A stretch of 64,000 bases of DNA from Butyricimonas sp. Marseille-P3923 (GCF_900184685.1 NZ_FXXL01000007.1:744001-808000), one strand, 5' to 3'; numbered from the stretch's first letter, positions 19,033-27,746 are shown. The notes: generated by a model from the sequence alone, not told the origin. Made by a program: numbers and translations.

Positions 19033-19740
19033 ATGGGAAAATTATATTTGCTTCCTAATTTGCTAGGGGAAACAACAGTCGAGGGGGTTATTCCCCGTGA
19101 TGTGATCGACACGATCAAAAGTATCCGGATTTTTGCCACGGAAAATGTCAAAAACACCCGTCGATACTTGAAAAAAATAGACAAAACAATTCACATCGAT
19201 GAACTGACTTTTCTGGATCTGAACGAACATTCGGACATCAAGGATATTGAGGCGTATATACCTTATTTGAAAGACAACGACGTGGGTATTATATCAGAGG
19301 CCGGATGTCCCGGTATCGCTGATCCGGGGGCAGAACTGGTAGCGCTGGCACATCGCCACAACTATCAAGTGGTGCCGCTTGTCGGTCCCTCCTCCATCCT
19401 GCTCGCGCTTATTGCTTCCGGGTGCAACGGTCAGAATTTTTCTTTCAACGGCTATCTTCCCGTCAATCGTTCGGAACGAGTAAAAAGTCTGAAAACTTAC
19501 GAGAAGCAATCCGCGGCAGAAAACCGTACCCAGATATTTATTGAAACACCCTATCGCAACCTGCAACTATTCGAGGATATCGTGTCTTCTCTCTCTCCCG
19601 TGACACGCCTCACAGTAGCTTGTGATATCACGACAAAAAACGAGTATATAAAAACAATGCAAATCAAGGACTGGAAACATGTTAAACCGGACATCAACAA
19701 GCGTCCGACTATCTTTATCCTGTACGCCAGACCATTCTAA
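19033..19740 (+). CDS. RsmI-like SAM-dependent methyltransferase (tetrapyrrole methylase fold)
   Basis: The 235-residue protein has the tetrapyrrole methylase fold used by RsmI, the 2'-O-methylase of 16S rRNA C1402. Visible motifs are GIISEAGCPGIADPG and VVPLVGPSSILLALIASG, and the C-terminal ACDITTKNEYI. It starts MGKLYLLPNLLG instead of the RsmI-type GxLYxVATPIGN and lacks the basic C-terminal domain, so it is probably the second, RsmI-like paralogue common in Bacteroidota; its target is uncertain. It is followed 14 bases later by thiD. Confidence 0.8.
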   Translation: MGKLYLLPNLLGETTVEGVIPRDVIDTIKSIRIFATENVKNTRRYLKKIDKTIHIDELTFLDLNEHSDIKDIEAYIPYLKDNDVGIISEAGCPGIADPGAELVALAHRHNYQVVPLVGPSSILLALIASGCNGQNFSFNGYLPVNRSERVKSLKTYEKQSAAENRTQIFIETPYRNLQLFEDIVSSLSPVTRLTVACDITTKNEYIKTMQIKDWKHVKPDINKRPTIFILYARPF

Positions 19741-19754
19741 TTATTCAAATTACG

Positions 19755-20564
19755 ATGAAGACTTATAAAAGAGTTTTATCCATAGCCGGTTCGGATAGCG
19801 GAGGCGGAGCCGGAATTCAAGCCGACTTGAAAGCGATCTCCGCTTGTGGTTGTTTTGCCATGACTGCCATAACTGCCGTAACCGCTCAAAATACCGTGGG
19901 AGTGAAAGCCATAGAGCCTCTCCCCGTTCATGTTATTGAAGCACAGATACGGGCTTGTCTGGATGATATCGGTGCTGATGCCGTGAAAATCGGTATGTTA
20001 CATTCTGTTGATGTCATTCGCGCGATAGTAAAAGTATTGCAGGATTATCCTGTAAAACATATCGTGGTTGATCCGGTTATGGTAGCAACTTCCGGTGATC
20101 TTCTCGTTCAGCGAGAGGCCATCGCGGTGCTTCAACAGGAACTTTTCCCGCTTGCCTCCGTGATTACCCCGAACACGTTCGAGATTGAAATACTGTCCGG
20201 AATGAAGATTAACACGCAGGAAGACCTGTACGCTTCCATCCCTAAAATGAAGAATATCGGAGCCAGCAATATTCTCTTGAAAGCAGGACATCTGGAATGC
20301 GAGGAAATAACCGATGTGCTGGTTGATTACAAGAACGATCGGGAATACCGGTACACCATGAAAAAAATCAATACGGTGAACACGCATGGTACGGGATGTT
20401 CACTATCATCCGCCGTTGCCGCGTATCTCGCTCACGATTACTCCATGGAAGAGGCCGTGCAAGCTGCTATTAATTACTTGCATGGGGCAATAGAAGCTGC
20501 CGCGAATTACCGGATCGGGCATGGACACGGGGCTGTTCATCATTTTTACAAGTGGTGGGAATGA
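19755..20564 (+). CDS. thiD: Hydroxymethylpyrimidine/phosphomethylpyrimidine kinase
   Basis: ThiD phosphorylates HMP twice in the pyrimidine branch of thiamine synthesis. The 269-residue ribokinase-like protein has the substrate motif SIAGSDSGGGAGIQADLK near the start, the catalytic NTHGTGCSLSSAVAA loop near residue 210, and the usual length. It follows the methylase gene by 14 bases. There is no room for a TPP riboswitch directly before it, and no other thi gene is nearby, so it may serve salvage. Confidence 0.94.
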   Translation: MKTYKRVLSIAGSDSGGGAGIQADLKAISACGCFAMTAITAVTAQNTVGVKAIEPLPVHVIEAQIRACLDDIGADAVKIGMLHSVDVIRAIVKVLQDYPVKHIVVDPVMVATSGDLLVQREAIAVLQQELFPLASVITPNTFEIEILSGMKINTQEDLYASIPKMKNIGASNILLKAGHLECEEITDVLVDYKNDREYRYTMKKINTVNTHGTGCSLSSAVAAYLAHDYSMEEAVQAAINYLHGAIEAAANYRIGHGHGAVHHFYKWWE

Positions 20565-20567
20565 AAT

Positions 20568-20593
20568 CGAGGGGCCGCAATTGCAGCCCCTCG
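20568..20593. terminator. Hairpin between convergent thiD and hydrolase genes
   Basis: CGAGGGGC (20568-20575) pairs perfectly with GCCCCTCG (20586-20593). There is no clear T-run, so termination strength is uncertain, but the position between converging genes fits. Confidence 0.6.
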
Positions 20594-20611
20594 AAATATA
20601 TAGTGTGGTTG

Positions 20612-21196
20612 TCAATGTGTTTTAAACCAACGGAATACATTACGTACTGTTTTATCCAGCACGAGCGGGTCATCAAAATATTGGGCATGAGTCACAGAAC
20701 CTTCCCAAATCGCTAACTTCTCTTCCGCTCGAATCGTGTCATACACGCGTTGAGCCGCTTGATATTCTTTCTCGTTTTCACCGCCATGAATAACAATGGT
20801 AGGTATTTTTACTTTGGAAGCCTCTTTCCGCTTGTAACAACCGGACACGAGGGCTATCGCTTTTAATCGTTTATCCGCTTCCGTACCTGCCAACACCTCG
20901 TTGGTACCGTTACAAATACCGATAGCGTATAATTTATCCGGATCAACCTCGTCCTTTAAACTCAAGTAATCAATAGCGGCTCTCACGTTTTGAGTTTCTT
21001 CCAACCCCAATACAACGTAACCGTAATTTGCCAGTCTAGTGGCATATTGTAATGATACCGGGGTATTTGACGTATTTTTGGGTCCTAAAACAATGATTGC
21101 CGGTTTTCTCCCTTTTTCTTGTGGGTTACACAACCATCCTTTGCTGTCTATGCCTTTATCTGTTAAAGTGACGTCTTCGCATCTATAAGTTCTCAT
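20612..21196 (-). CDS. Compact alpha/beta hydrolase with Cys nucleophile motif
   Basis: The 194-residue protein looks like a shortened dienelactone-hydrolase-type alpha/beta hydrolase. The first strands are KPAIIVLGPK and GYVVLGLEE, the nucleophile elbow is AIGICNGTNE (GxCxG instead of GxSxG, as in dienelactone hydrolase), IPTIVIHGGENE precedes the likely acid, and THAQYFDD carries the likely His. Between LGLEE and the next helix about 25-30 residues usual for the family are absent. It has no signal peptide. It is alone, ending near a thiD-facing hairpin. A small esterase is likely; loss of activity cannot be excluded. Confidence 0.7.
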   Translation of the reverse strand: MRTYRCEDVTLTDKGIDSKGWLCNPQEKGRKPAIIVLGPKNTSNTPVSLQYATRLANYGYVVLGLEETQNVRAAIDYLSLKDEVDPDKLYAIGICNGTNEVLAGTEADKRLKAIALVSGCYKRKEASKVKIPTIVIHGGENEKEYQAAQRVYDTIRAEEKLAIWEGSVTHAQYFDDPLVLDKTVRNVFRWFKTH

Positions 21197-21337
21197 ACAA
21201 TTTCCATGTTAAGTGAATTTGCTCTTTAATACGGAGAGTGAATAAGCAAAGTTACACTAGCAAAGTATAAAAAAACAAAAATCTATTCGAGTTACCAAAT
21301 AGATTTTTGTTATGAATTACAAATCAACAAATTAAAA

Positions 21338-21400
21338 GTTTTATAAAACAACTTGTAACTCGTGAACCTGTAACCTGCAACATCAAGGCTTTGCCTTGAT
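21338..21400. repeat. Short-unit repeats and hairpin after the rubrerythrin gene
   Basis: The segment 21350-21381 is built of degenerate 7-8-base units (ACTTGTA, ACTCGTGA, ACCTGTA, ACCTGCA). It adjoins the hairpin ATCAAGG / CCTTGAT (21382-21400), whose second arm overlaps the first base of the rubrerythrin stop codon. It may terminate the perR-rubrerythrin transcript, although no T-run is present. Confidence 0.5.
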
Positions 21401-21948
21401 TATTTAAAATACCGGTTGTAAAGTCCTTCAAACCCTTTCCCGTGGCGTGCCTCGTCTTTGCACATCTCGTGAACAGTATCGTGGATTGCGTCCAAATCCA
21501 ACTTTTTAGCTAAAGTAGCGATCCGTTTTTTATCCTCGCAGGCTCCTGCCTCTGCTTCCATACGTTTTTTCAAGTTCGTTTTGGTATCCCACACGCATTC
21601 TCCCAGCAACTCGGCAAATTTGGCAGCATGTTCCGCTTCTTCCCACGCGTAACGTTTGAATGCTTCAGCGATCTCCGGGTAACCTTCACGATCTGCTTGA
21701 CGACTCATTGCCAAGTACATCCCGACTTCAGAACATTCCCCGTTAAAATGAGCTCTTAATCCTTCCAAAACTTCCGGGTCAACGCCTTTGGCAACGCCTA
21801 AACGATGCTCGTCAACAAAAGTCAACGCTCCCTCGGTTTCTACCAATTCTTTAAATTTGCTCTTCGGTTGTTTACATTGAGGACAAAATTCTGGAGCTTC
21901 ATCTCCCTCGTGAACATAGCCACATACTGTACAAATAAATTTTTTCAT
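21400..21948 (-). CDS. Reverse rubrerythrin / NADH peroxidase
   Basis: This 182-residue protein detoxifies hydrogen peroxide in anaerobes. The rubredoxin domain is at the N-terminus (Cys6, Cys9, Cys22, Cys25, in [10 protein letters not shown] and CPQC) and the ferritin-like diiron domain follows (ligands in [21 protein letters not shown] and [11 protein letters not shown]). The order is reversed relative to classical rubrerythrin. It follows perR by 24 bases on the same strand and is very likely under PerR control. Confidence 0.92.
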   Translation of the reverse strand: MKKFICTVCGYVHEGDEAPEFCPQCKQPKSKFKELVETEGALTFVDEHRLGVAKGVDPEVLEGLRAHFNGECSEVGMYLAMSRQADREGYPEIAEAFKRYAWEEAEHAAKFAELLGECVWDTKTNLKKRMEAEAGACEDKKRIATLAKKLDLDAIHDTVHEMCKDEARHGKGFEGLYNRYFK

Positions 21949-21972
21949 AACGCACTTTGTTTTAATTATTAA

Positions 21973-22404
21973 TTATATGATTTTTCCTTTTTCTTCCGCG
22001 CATTTTTTGCAATACCCTTTATAATAAAGGTGTGTTTCCGTGATGAGCAATTCTCCTACCCCGTCCAACACGATTGCTTCTCGGTTCTCGATCGGGATGT
22101 CGTACACGCACCCGCATCCTAAACACATGAAATGAGCATGATCGCTCGTGTCTACGTCAAACCGAACATTCTTTTCATCAATCACGAGAGCTTTTATCGC
22201 ACCTTGCTCCATGAACAACCGCATAGTATTGTACACGGTCGTTTTCGACAAAGTAGGCATCGTCGGGTACAAAGCCCCGTATATCTCGTCAGCCGTGGGA
22301 TGCACCCTATTCTTCATGAGATATTCCATGATAGCCATTCGTTGTACGGACGGTTTAATATCATATTGTAGCATGTACTCTCTCGTATCTTGAATTGTAC
22401 TCAT
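21973..22404 (-). CDS. perR: PerR-type peroxide-sensing repressor of the Fur family
   Basis: The 143-residue Fur-family protein has an N-terminal winged helix with SKTTVYNTMRLFMEQG and a C-terminal metal domain. It retains the PerR sensing set by alignment: His35, Asp83, His89, His91 and Asp102 (in VHPTADEIYG, RFDVDTSDHAH and YD), plus structural zinc cysteines Cys94/Cys97 and the C-terminal GYCKKC. The Asp at 83 favours PerR over Fur. It precedes the reverse rubrerythrin gene in one operon, and a palindrome sits over its promoter. Confidence 0.88.
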   Translation of the reverse strand: MSTIQDTREYMLQYDIKPSVQRMAIMEYLMKNRVHPTADEIYGALYPTMPTLSKTTVYNTMRLFMEQGAIKALVIDEKNVRFDVDTSDHAHFMCLGCGCVYDIPIENREAIVLDGVGELLITETHLYYKGYCKKCAEEKGKII

Positions 22405-22410
22405 TGCTAA

Positions 22411-22427
22411 TTTGTAATTGTTACAAA
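22411..22427. promoter_or_regulatory. PerR-type operator over the perR promoter
   Basis: TTTGTAATTGTTACAAA is an exact 7-3-7 palindrome seven bases upstream of the perR ATG. The overlapping minus-strand sequence TAATTTTG (22424-22431) is a good minus-7 box. A bound repressor would block it, so autoregulation is likely. Confidence 0.65.
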
Positions 22428-22819
22428 ATTATATCGAGTGCAAATATCGTTATCTTTTTTATAATCGCAACATCTTCTTGTTGATTTTACTATAATTTAG
22501 AACCATTCCAATTTTAACGTTTCACGCTTCTGTTCAACAGAGATAAATAAGTATATTGCTTACCAATGGATTATCCAACTTTAATCTAGGGTTATCCCCG
22601 GGTAATAAAACCTCACACCCTTTACGAAACACTTATACCCCGCTTACAACATCACTAAACGGGATACTTGTAAGAGGGTTAAAACTGATTTGTAAGTAAG
22701 TTGAGCAAAGATAACCCCGAAATAACCCTTGATTAACACTAGAAACAATACTTATTACGAATACATTGAAATATTCAACTTTTTGTATTACACTTGAAAT
22801 ATTTTTATAGATTTGCATC
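22428..22819. other. Intergenic region with stem-loop upstream of the TonB receptor unit
   Basis: About 390 bases without a gene. CTTACAA (22643-22649) pairs with TTGTAAG (22668-22674), with flanking CCC/GGG (22639-22641, 22676-22678). Similar words such as GGTTATCCCCGGG (22589-22601) and GATAACCCCG recur. I do not recognise a known riboswitch. A minus-7 box TAGATTTG (22808-22815) ends the region. Confidence 0.4.
22808..22815 (+). promoter_or_regulatory. Candidate minus-7 box before the small membrane protein
   Basis: TAGATTTG fits TAnnTTTG. Expected transcription start is at about 22821, which coincides with the ATG at 22820, so the first gene would be leaderless or its frame is really part of the leader of the receptor mRNA. 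TTG lies 22 bases upstream. Confidence 0.35.
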
Positions 22820-23167
22820 ATGTTTTTCATAGGACCATCGGTTAATATATTTGTCTACTTGCTTGTTTCGGCTTTTTTCGTGGTATGTTTCTACCCGAAA
22901 GAACAAACAAAGCTCCCGGAAGCGCTTCCGGGGAATACGGTTCATTTTTATAATTTAACCGGTAATCACGTACTCCATTATGAGGAAGTACATGAAAAAC
23001 AAACAAAAACTGAAGTCAAGAAAATATTTATCCCGCGTATTGATAGTCCGGAGCGACTATATTATACTCCCCCCGCGGAATCCAAGGCTCCGTGTCTAAC
23101 CTTGAAAACGTTAAGGGCACCCCCGACGTGTCTGTATTTTATAGTGTCCGTTATGTATTTAACTTAG
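22820..23167 (+). CDS. Small single-pass membrane protein of unknown function
   Basis: The 115-residue frame starts with one hydrophobic segment (NIFVYLLVSAFFVVCFYP, residues 9-26) followed by a soluble part. Codons such as CCG and CTC look like the neighbouring genes, which supports translation, but no family is recognised. It ends 44 bases before the TonB-dependent receptor start and would be cotranscribed. Some Bacteroidota TonB receptors have small membrane partners; whether this is one is inference. The promoter placement leaves some doubt about its start. Confidence 0.5.
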   Translation: MFFIGPSVNIFVYLLVSAFFVVCFYPKEQTKLPEALPGNTVHFYNLTGNHVLHYEEVHEKQTKTEVKKIFIPRIDSPERLYYTPPAESKAPCLTLKTLRAPPTCLYFIVSVMYLT

Positions 23168-23211
23168 GACAAATGATTGACACATCAAACAATTTAATCA
23201 TTGATAAAAAT

Positions 23212-25347
23212 ATGCGAAAATTATATAGCTCTTTGCTATTTATGACAATTTGCGGTTCTTTATCAGCCCAACGTTCACAGGTAATGCAGTCGGATGATAC
23301 CACTTTTAGCGCTATCAAACAATTGCAGGAAGTGACTATCACCGCCGAGAAAAGAGAATTGTCTATCAGCGAAATTCCTGTCGCACTTAGTGTTATTTCG
23401 GGAAAAAATCTGCTGAATGAAAATACACCAGATTTGCGTAATCTGTCGGGTATGATTCCCAATTTTTACATGCAGGAAGGTGGGTTAAAACTCTCCACCC
23501 CGCTTTACGTGCGCGGAATAGGAACCGTTTCGGGAACGCCGCCCGTGGGCTTATACGTGGATGGAGTTCCGGTCTTTGACAAGAACGCCTTTATTTTCGA
23601 TCTATATGATATTAAACAGATCGAGGTACTGAGAGGTCCGCAAACCACTCTGTACGGGAGAAATAGTATTATCGGGTTGATAAATATCAGAACCAATCCC
23701 CCCGCCTCGAAACTTACCCTACAGGCAAAAGCCGGGGTTTCGAGTTATAACTCCCAGAACTACATGGTAACGGCAAATCTGCCCGTCCGGAATGTAGTAT
23801 ACAATAAATTGTCTTTTTCTTACAACCGAACAGACGGGTATTTCAAGAACGATTTCACGGGAGGAAAAACCAATAAATCCGATTCTTACAACTTGCGCTA
23901 TCAAGGACAATTATACACGAATGATACTTGGCAAGTGGCTTTAGGCATAAATTATAATCATAGTTTTGATGACGGATACGCCTATCATGCTATTGATTCA
24001 CTGAAAGTACATCGCTACCGGGTGAATTATGATGCCGATGCTTCTTACAAACGGGACTTGGCTTCCGCCCACGTGAACGCACGGAAAACTTTTGACCGAA
24101 CGACATTAAGCTGGATTACCTCCTATTCATGGACAAAAGACAAGCAGGAATTGGATGCCGATTTTACATTTCATGACGTGTTCCGAAACGGGAAAAAATC
24201 AAAGCAGAACTTGGTTACACAAGAGATCAATTACCAGTCCACCGAGAGTGAAAAATTGGATTGGACTGTCGGGACATTCGGTTTCTACAAAGATTTGACG
24301 AACGATTATCTGGCTACTTTCGGGACTGAACGCCATTTATTGCTCCCCTTGGATTTGGATAAGACGTTGTATTACAATAACACGAGTACGTGGGGTATCG
24401 CAGGTTACGGGCAAGTCACTCTAAAAAATCTGCTTCCCGGTGTATTTGTCACCGTGGGATTACGATATGATTACGAGAAGGCATCACTCGATTACAAGGA
24501 TAGCTTGTTATTCCACAAGGCAAACAGCTTTTCTGGGTTCCATGATTGGGAGGAAGATAACTCGTACAGCGCTTGGCTGCCGAAATTCTCCGTGTTGAAA
24601 AAGTGGAACGGGCAACTATCGGCTTATGCCAGCATAGCCAAGGGATACAAAGCGGGAGGCTATAATATCATAGCGAATGATATGACCTCGCAGGTCGTAA
24701 AATTGGAGTATGATAAGGAAACCCTTTGGAATTACGAGATCGGGACAAAGTATTTCAGCCAAAACGGACGTTTCAACGTGAATGCCGCTATTTTTTATAT
24801 TGATTGGAAAGATCAGCAAATCTTCGTGATGGAGATGATGGGACCGATCATAAAGAACGCCGGAGATGCACGTAGTTTCGGTGCGGAAATGGATCTGACA
24901 TGGGAATGCATGCCTCACCTCACCTATTTTCTTTCATCAGGGTACAGTAATTCCGAGTACTATCACCATTTGACTAAAGCATACGAGGGTAATAAAATCG
25001 TGATGGCTCCGGAATTTACGTTGAACACGGGATTCTCTTACCAAAAGAAAGTGAAAACACCTTTATTTCAGTCTTTCATGGCAACGACTTCCGTGACAGG
25101 TTTTGGCAAACAATATTTCGACGAAGCAAATACCTTGAAACAAAATCCTTATTTCTTGTGGAATATGAATTTTGGCGTTTCAGGGAAATACATAGACTTT
25201 CACGTGTGGGGGAAAAATATCTTGAATAAAGCCTTTTTCTGCTACATGTTCAACAGTCCGGTAGGCAAAAACTTACCCGAATACCTGAATTCCGGTCAAT
25301 CCGGAGCTCCATCACGATTCGGGGCATCGATAACCATTAAAATTTAA
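23212..25347 (+). CDS. TonB-dependent outer membrane receptor
   Basis: The 711-residue receptor imports a large ligand across the outer membrane with energy from TonB. It starts with a signal peptide (MRKLYSSLLFMTICGSLSAQ), so the ATG at 23212 is chosen over earlier in-frame starts. A TonB-box-like EVTITAEKRE, the plug domain with YVRGIGTVSG and VEVLRGPQ-like IEVLRGPQTTLYGRN, and a barrel ending in ASITIKI follow. It has no SusC N-terminal extension and no SusD neighbour, so a siderophore, haem or cofactor is more likely than a glycan. A small lipoprotein gene follows after 26 bases. Confidence 0.92.
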   Translation: MRKLYSSLLFMTICGSLSAQRSQVMQSDDTTFSAIKQLQEVTITAEKRELSISEIPVALSVISGKNLLNENTPDLRNLSGMIPNFYMQEGGLKLSTPLYVRGIGTVSGTPPVGLYVDGVPVFDKNAFIFDLYDIKQIEVLRGPQTTLYGRNSIIGLINIRTNPPASKLTLQAKAGVSSYNSQNYMVTANLPVRNVVYNKLSFSYNRTDGYFKNDFTGGKTNKSDSYNLRYQGQLYTNDTWQVALGINYNHSFDDGYAYHAIDSLKVHRYRVNYDADASYKRDLASAHVNARKTFDRTTLSWITSYSWTKDKQELDADFTFHDVFRNGKKSKQNLVTQEINYQSTESEKLDWTVGTFGFYKDLTNDYLATFGTERHLLLPLDLDKTLYYNNTSTWGIAGYGQVTLKNLLPGVFVTVGLRYDYEKASLDYKDSLLFHKANSFSGFHDWEEDNSYSAWLPKFSVLKKWNGQLSAYASIAKGYKAGGYNIIANDMTSQVVKLEYDKETLWNYEIGTKYFSQNGRFNVNAAIFYIDWKDQQIFVMEMMGPIIKNAGDARSFGAEMDLTWECMPHLTYFLSSGYSNSEYYHHLTKAYEGNKIVMAPEFTLNTGFSYQKKVKTPLFQSFMATTSVTGFGKQYFDEANTLKQNPYFLWNMNFGVSGKYIDFHVWGKNILNKAFFCYMFNSPVGKNLPEYLNSGQSGAPSRFGASITIKI

Positions 25348-25373
25348 ATGACAAATCTTTTAATTAATCTAGT

Positions 25374-26063
25374 ATGAAAAACAAATTAATGTATTTAGTA
25401 GCTGTGTTATTTGCAGCATTCGTGTGCTTCTCGTGTAGCGATGATGACAAAAATGATGGTGATGAAGAACTCACTGGAGTTTGGAATTATGGTTCAAAAG
25501 GTGATGTATATTTAGAATTAGAATATGCGGAAAATAAAATTGATATAAGCGATTTCCTTAGTATACTACCTGCTGAAATAAAAGCTGCAATTGCTGTTTT
25601 ATATCCGGATGGAAAAATTCCAGTAGCTGATGTAAAAAAACTTTTAGCACCTTATGCTAAGCAACAAATGCAAGAGTATTTCAGAGGGATCAATTTTTTA
25701 TCTGATAGTGAATTAGAAATCCTAATCACTAAAGACAAGAAAGATCAAAAGATTAAAACCACTTACGAGATACAGGGAACTGTACTTAAAATCAGCACTC
25801 AAAGTGAGGATTTCAAAACGATAACCAATAATATGATTCCCGAAGCAGTAGCGTCTATTGATTTGAATTATTTCTTCAAAGATGGAAAATTAACTCTTTA
25901 TGTGAATACAACATATGCAAAAACTATTATTAGTATGATTCCCCGTATACTAGTAGCAGCAGAAGTTATTCCCGAAGAAGTTTTACCCGGTGTTACAACT
26001 GCAGTACAGAACATTTCCAACAAAATCACTAAATTAGAATTTGGTCCCGTCCTTGTTCGCTAA
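25374..26063 (+). CDS. Lipoprotein encoded after the TonB receptor
   Basis: The 229-residue product has a lipoprotein signal (MKNKLMYLVAVLFAAFVCFSC, Cys at 21) followed by an acidic SDDDKNDGDEE stretch, the pattern linked with surface export in this phylum. The body has alternating strands and helices and resembles the broad Bacteroidota group of small lipoproteins next to receptors, but no enzyme motif is visible. It lies 26 bases after the receptor gene and ends at a strong terminator, so it is probably the receptor's surface partner. Confidence 0.8.
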   Translation: MKNKLMYLVAVLFAAFVCFSCSDDDKNDGDEELTGVWNYGSKGDVYLELEYAENKIDISDFLSILPAEIKAAIAVLYPDGKIPVADVKKLLAPYAKQQMQEYFRGINFLSDSELEILITKDKKDQKIKTTYEIQGTVLKISTQSEDFKTITNNMIPEAVASIDLNYFFKDGKLTLYVNTTYAKTIISMIPRILVAAEVIPEEVLPGVTTAVQNISNKITKLEFGPVLVR

Positions 26064-26070
26064 TTCATAC

Positions 26071-26105
26071 TTTTCCCCGGCCACTAACATGCCGGGGAAA
26101 ATTTT
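26071..26105 (+). terminator. Intrinsic terminator of the receptor operon
   Basis: TTTTCCCCGGC (26071-26081) pairs perfectly with GCCGGGGAAAA (26091-26101), followed by TTTT. It closes the receptor-lipoprotein transcript. Confidence 0.9.
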
Positions 26106-26335
26106 AAAATTCCAAACGCTTCATAGCATTTTTATATATTCCTAAGCATTTCTCCTAAATTATTTGTTTTTAAGTATTTTCGTCGGATACCCCTCTATAT
26201 TATTGGTTTCTTTCCATTTTTATCTTCATATTCTCTAAAAATATCTTCCGATTAATGAAACTTTTTTTATAACTTATCGTTTCTATCCATTAGAATTACT
26301 AAATTTAAAGACAGTTTAATTTAAAACATAAGGAT

Positions 26336-26992
26336 ATGAAACCAGAAGAATTTAAAGATTTAGACGTGTTGATATCATCTGATATGATCAACAAAAGAGG
26401 TGCAGACAATAAATTTCAATTACCTGCTCTCCCCTACAAGGAAAATGCATTAGAACCCTATATTAGCGAGAGAACGATTCAATACCACTATGGTAAACAC
26501 CTTGCTACCTATATCACGAACATGAACAACCTGATTGCCGGAACCGAGTTTGAAAAAATGTGTCTGGAAGGTATCGTGATCAAATCAGAGGGCGGAATAT
26601 TCAATAATGCCGCACAAACTTACAACCATATTTTCTATTTCGAAACATTCCAACCGCATAATGCGGCAAAGGTTGCTCCTACCGGAAAAATAAAAGAATT
26701 GATAGATAAATCGTTCGGGAACTTTGATGCTTTCAAAGAAGCGTTTGCCAAAGCAGCCACTACCTTATTTGGTTCGGGTTGGGGCTGGTTGGTTGTAGAC
26801 AAAGACGGGAAATTGGAAATCATGCAAACAAGCAACGCCGATACCCCATTGAAACATGGCAAGAAACCGATATTAACCATCGATGTTTGGGAGCACGCTT
26901 ATTATCTGGACACTCAGAACGCTCGCCCGAAATACATCGAGAACTATTGGAATATTATCAATTGGGACGTTGTAAACAAACGACTGGCATAA
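26336..26992 (+). CDS. sodB: Superoxide dismutase, Fe/Mn family
   Basis: Converts superoxide to peroxide and oxygen. The 218-residue protein has all metal ligands: His51 (QYHYGKHLATY), His98 (AAQTYNHIFYF), Asp183 and His187 (DVWEHAYYLD). The family core begins around residue 28, so there is an N-terminal extension of about 25 residues without a clear signal peptide. GSGWGWLVVDKDG matches the Fe/cambialistic group. It is a single gene with its terminator lying inside the 3' end of the convergent GNAT gene. Confidence 0.95.
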   Translation: MKPEEFKDLDVLISSDMINKRGADNKFQLPALPYKENALEPYISERTIQYHYGKHLATYITNMNNLIAGTEFEKMCLEGIVIKSEGGIFNNAAQTYNHIFYFETFQPHNAAKVAPTGKIKELIDKSFGNFDAFKEAFAKAATTLFGSGWGWLVVDKDGKLEIMQTSNADTPLKHGKKPILTIDVWEHAYYLDTQNARPKYIENYWNIINWDVVNKRLA

Positions 26993-27005
26993 AAGATAAT
27001 CTATA

Positions 27006-27605
27006 CTACACTTTTAACCTAGTCATGAGCGGAAGAAAAATTCTTCCGCTCATGACTTTTATAGCCTCTCCGGAATCTCTTTCGATAACTATTTTTCTAT
27101 AATCTCCATCATTCTTTTTATAAAACCCATTACTTAACAAAGCCTTTATCGAGAACGTGTTTTCTTCAGAAGGGTCTGCCGATATTTCACGCCCACCAAT
27201 TTCAATGATTTTTTCTTCCAACTTCTGAATAACTATTTTGCCGATACCTTTATTCAGGTACTCTTCTTCACCAATCAAATAACCAATTTCATAAGTGTGG
27301 TTCTCTTCGACAACGTCTCTATACAAGCTCTCAAAATCATGGCCTTCTTCCTCTAAATCTTTCAGAAAGAAACAATCAGCATAAAGGCAATACCCTATTT
27401 TCCTATCTTTATAGTGAATAATAAAATGTTTTATAAAATCATACTTACCATTTCTATTATTTACTTCATCCAACCAAGCCTCTCTTTGTTCTTCTCCATT
27501 CGGGCACAACCATTTGTAGATATATTCCTTGTTCAGCCAACTATTAAACAAGGGTATATCTTCATTAAACAGAGGTTGTAATATGATTTCGTTTTTATAT
27601 ATCAT
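27006..27605 (-). CDS. GNAT-family N-acetyltransferase
   Basis: The 199-residue protein is of the RimJ/AAC(6')-like GNAT type: an N-terminal LQPLFNEDIPLFNSWL, strand EIGYLIGEEEYLNKGIGKIVIQ with the acetyl-CoA loop (NKGIGK), and a C-terminal NTFSIKALLSNGFYKKNDG. The substrate is unknown; I do not call it a resistance gene. The gene is AT-rich compared with sodB and the S46 peptidase beside it, suggesting recent acquisition. The last 17 or so codons are formed by the sodB terminator hairpin. Confidence 0.8.
   Translation of the reverse strand: MIYKNEIILQPLFNEDIPLFNSWLNKEYIYKWLCPNGEEQREAWLDEVNNRNGKYDFIKHFIIHYKDRKIGYCLYADCFFLKDLEEEGHDFESLYRDVVEENHTYEIGYLIGEEEYLNKGIGKIVIQKLEEKIIEIGGREISADPSEENTFSIKALLSNGFYKKNDGDYRKIVIERDSGEAIKVMSGRIFLPLMTRLKV
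27021..27062 (+). terminator. sodB terminator inside the GNAT coding end
   Basis: AGTCATGAGCGGAAGAA (27021-27037) pairs perfectly over 17 bases with TTCTTCCGCTCATGACT (27041-27057), then TTTTAT. On the other strand the same bases encode the GNAT C-terminus before its stop at 27006. Confidence 0.85.
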
Positions 27606-27746
27606 AAACTAAAGATCTTTTTCAGTACAACTCTTGTCTGCCAATAAACACAAAGGAATTATTGATTAGTACCATAAGACGATATTTATACTCAATATGC
27701 GAAGATAATTATTGTCTTATAATAATTATAGCCGATTACATAAAAC

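Noticed and set aside
19741-19754. TPP riboswitch before thiD
   Set aside because: Only 14 bases separate thiD from the previous gene; no THI-box sequence was seen.
27006-27605. Aminoglycoside acetyltransferase resistance gene
   Set aside because: Only general GNAT motifs are present; no neighbouring resistance or mobile gene supports this.
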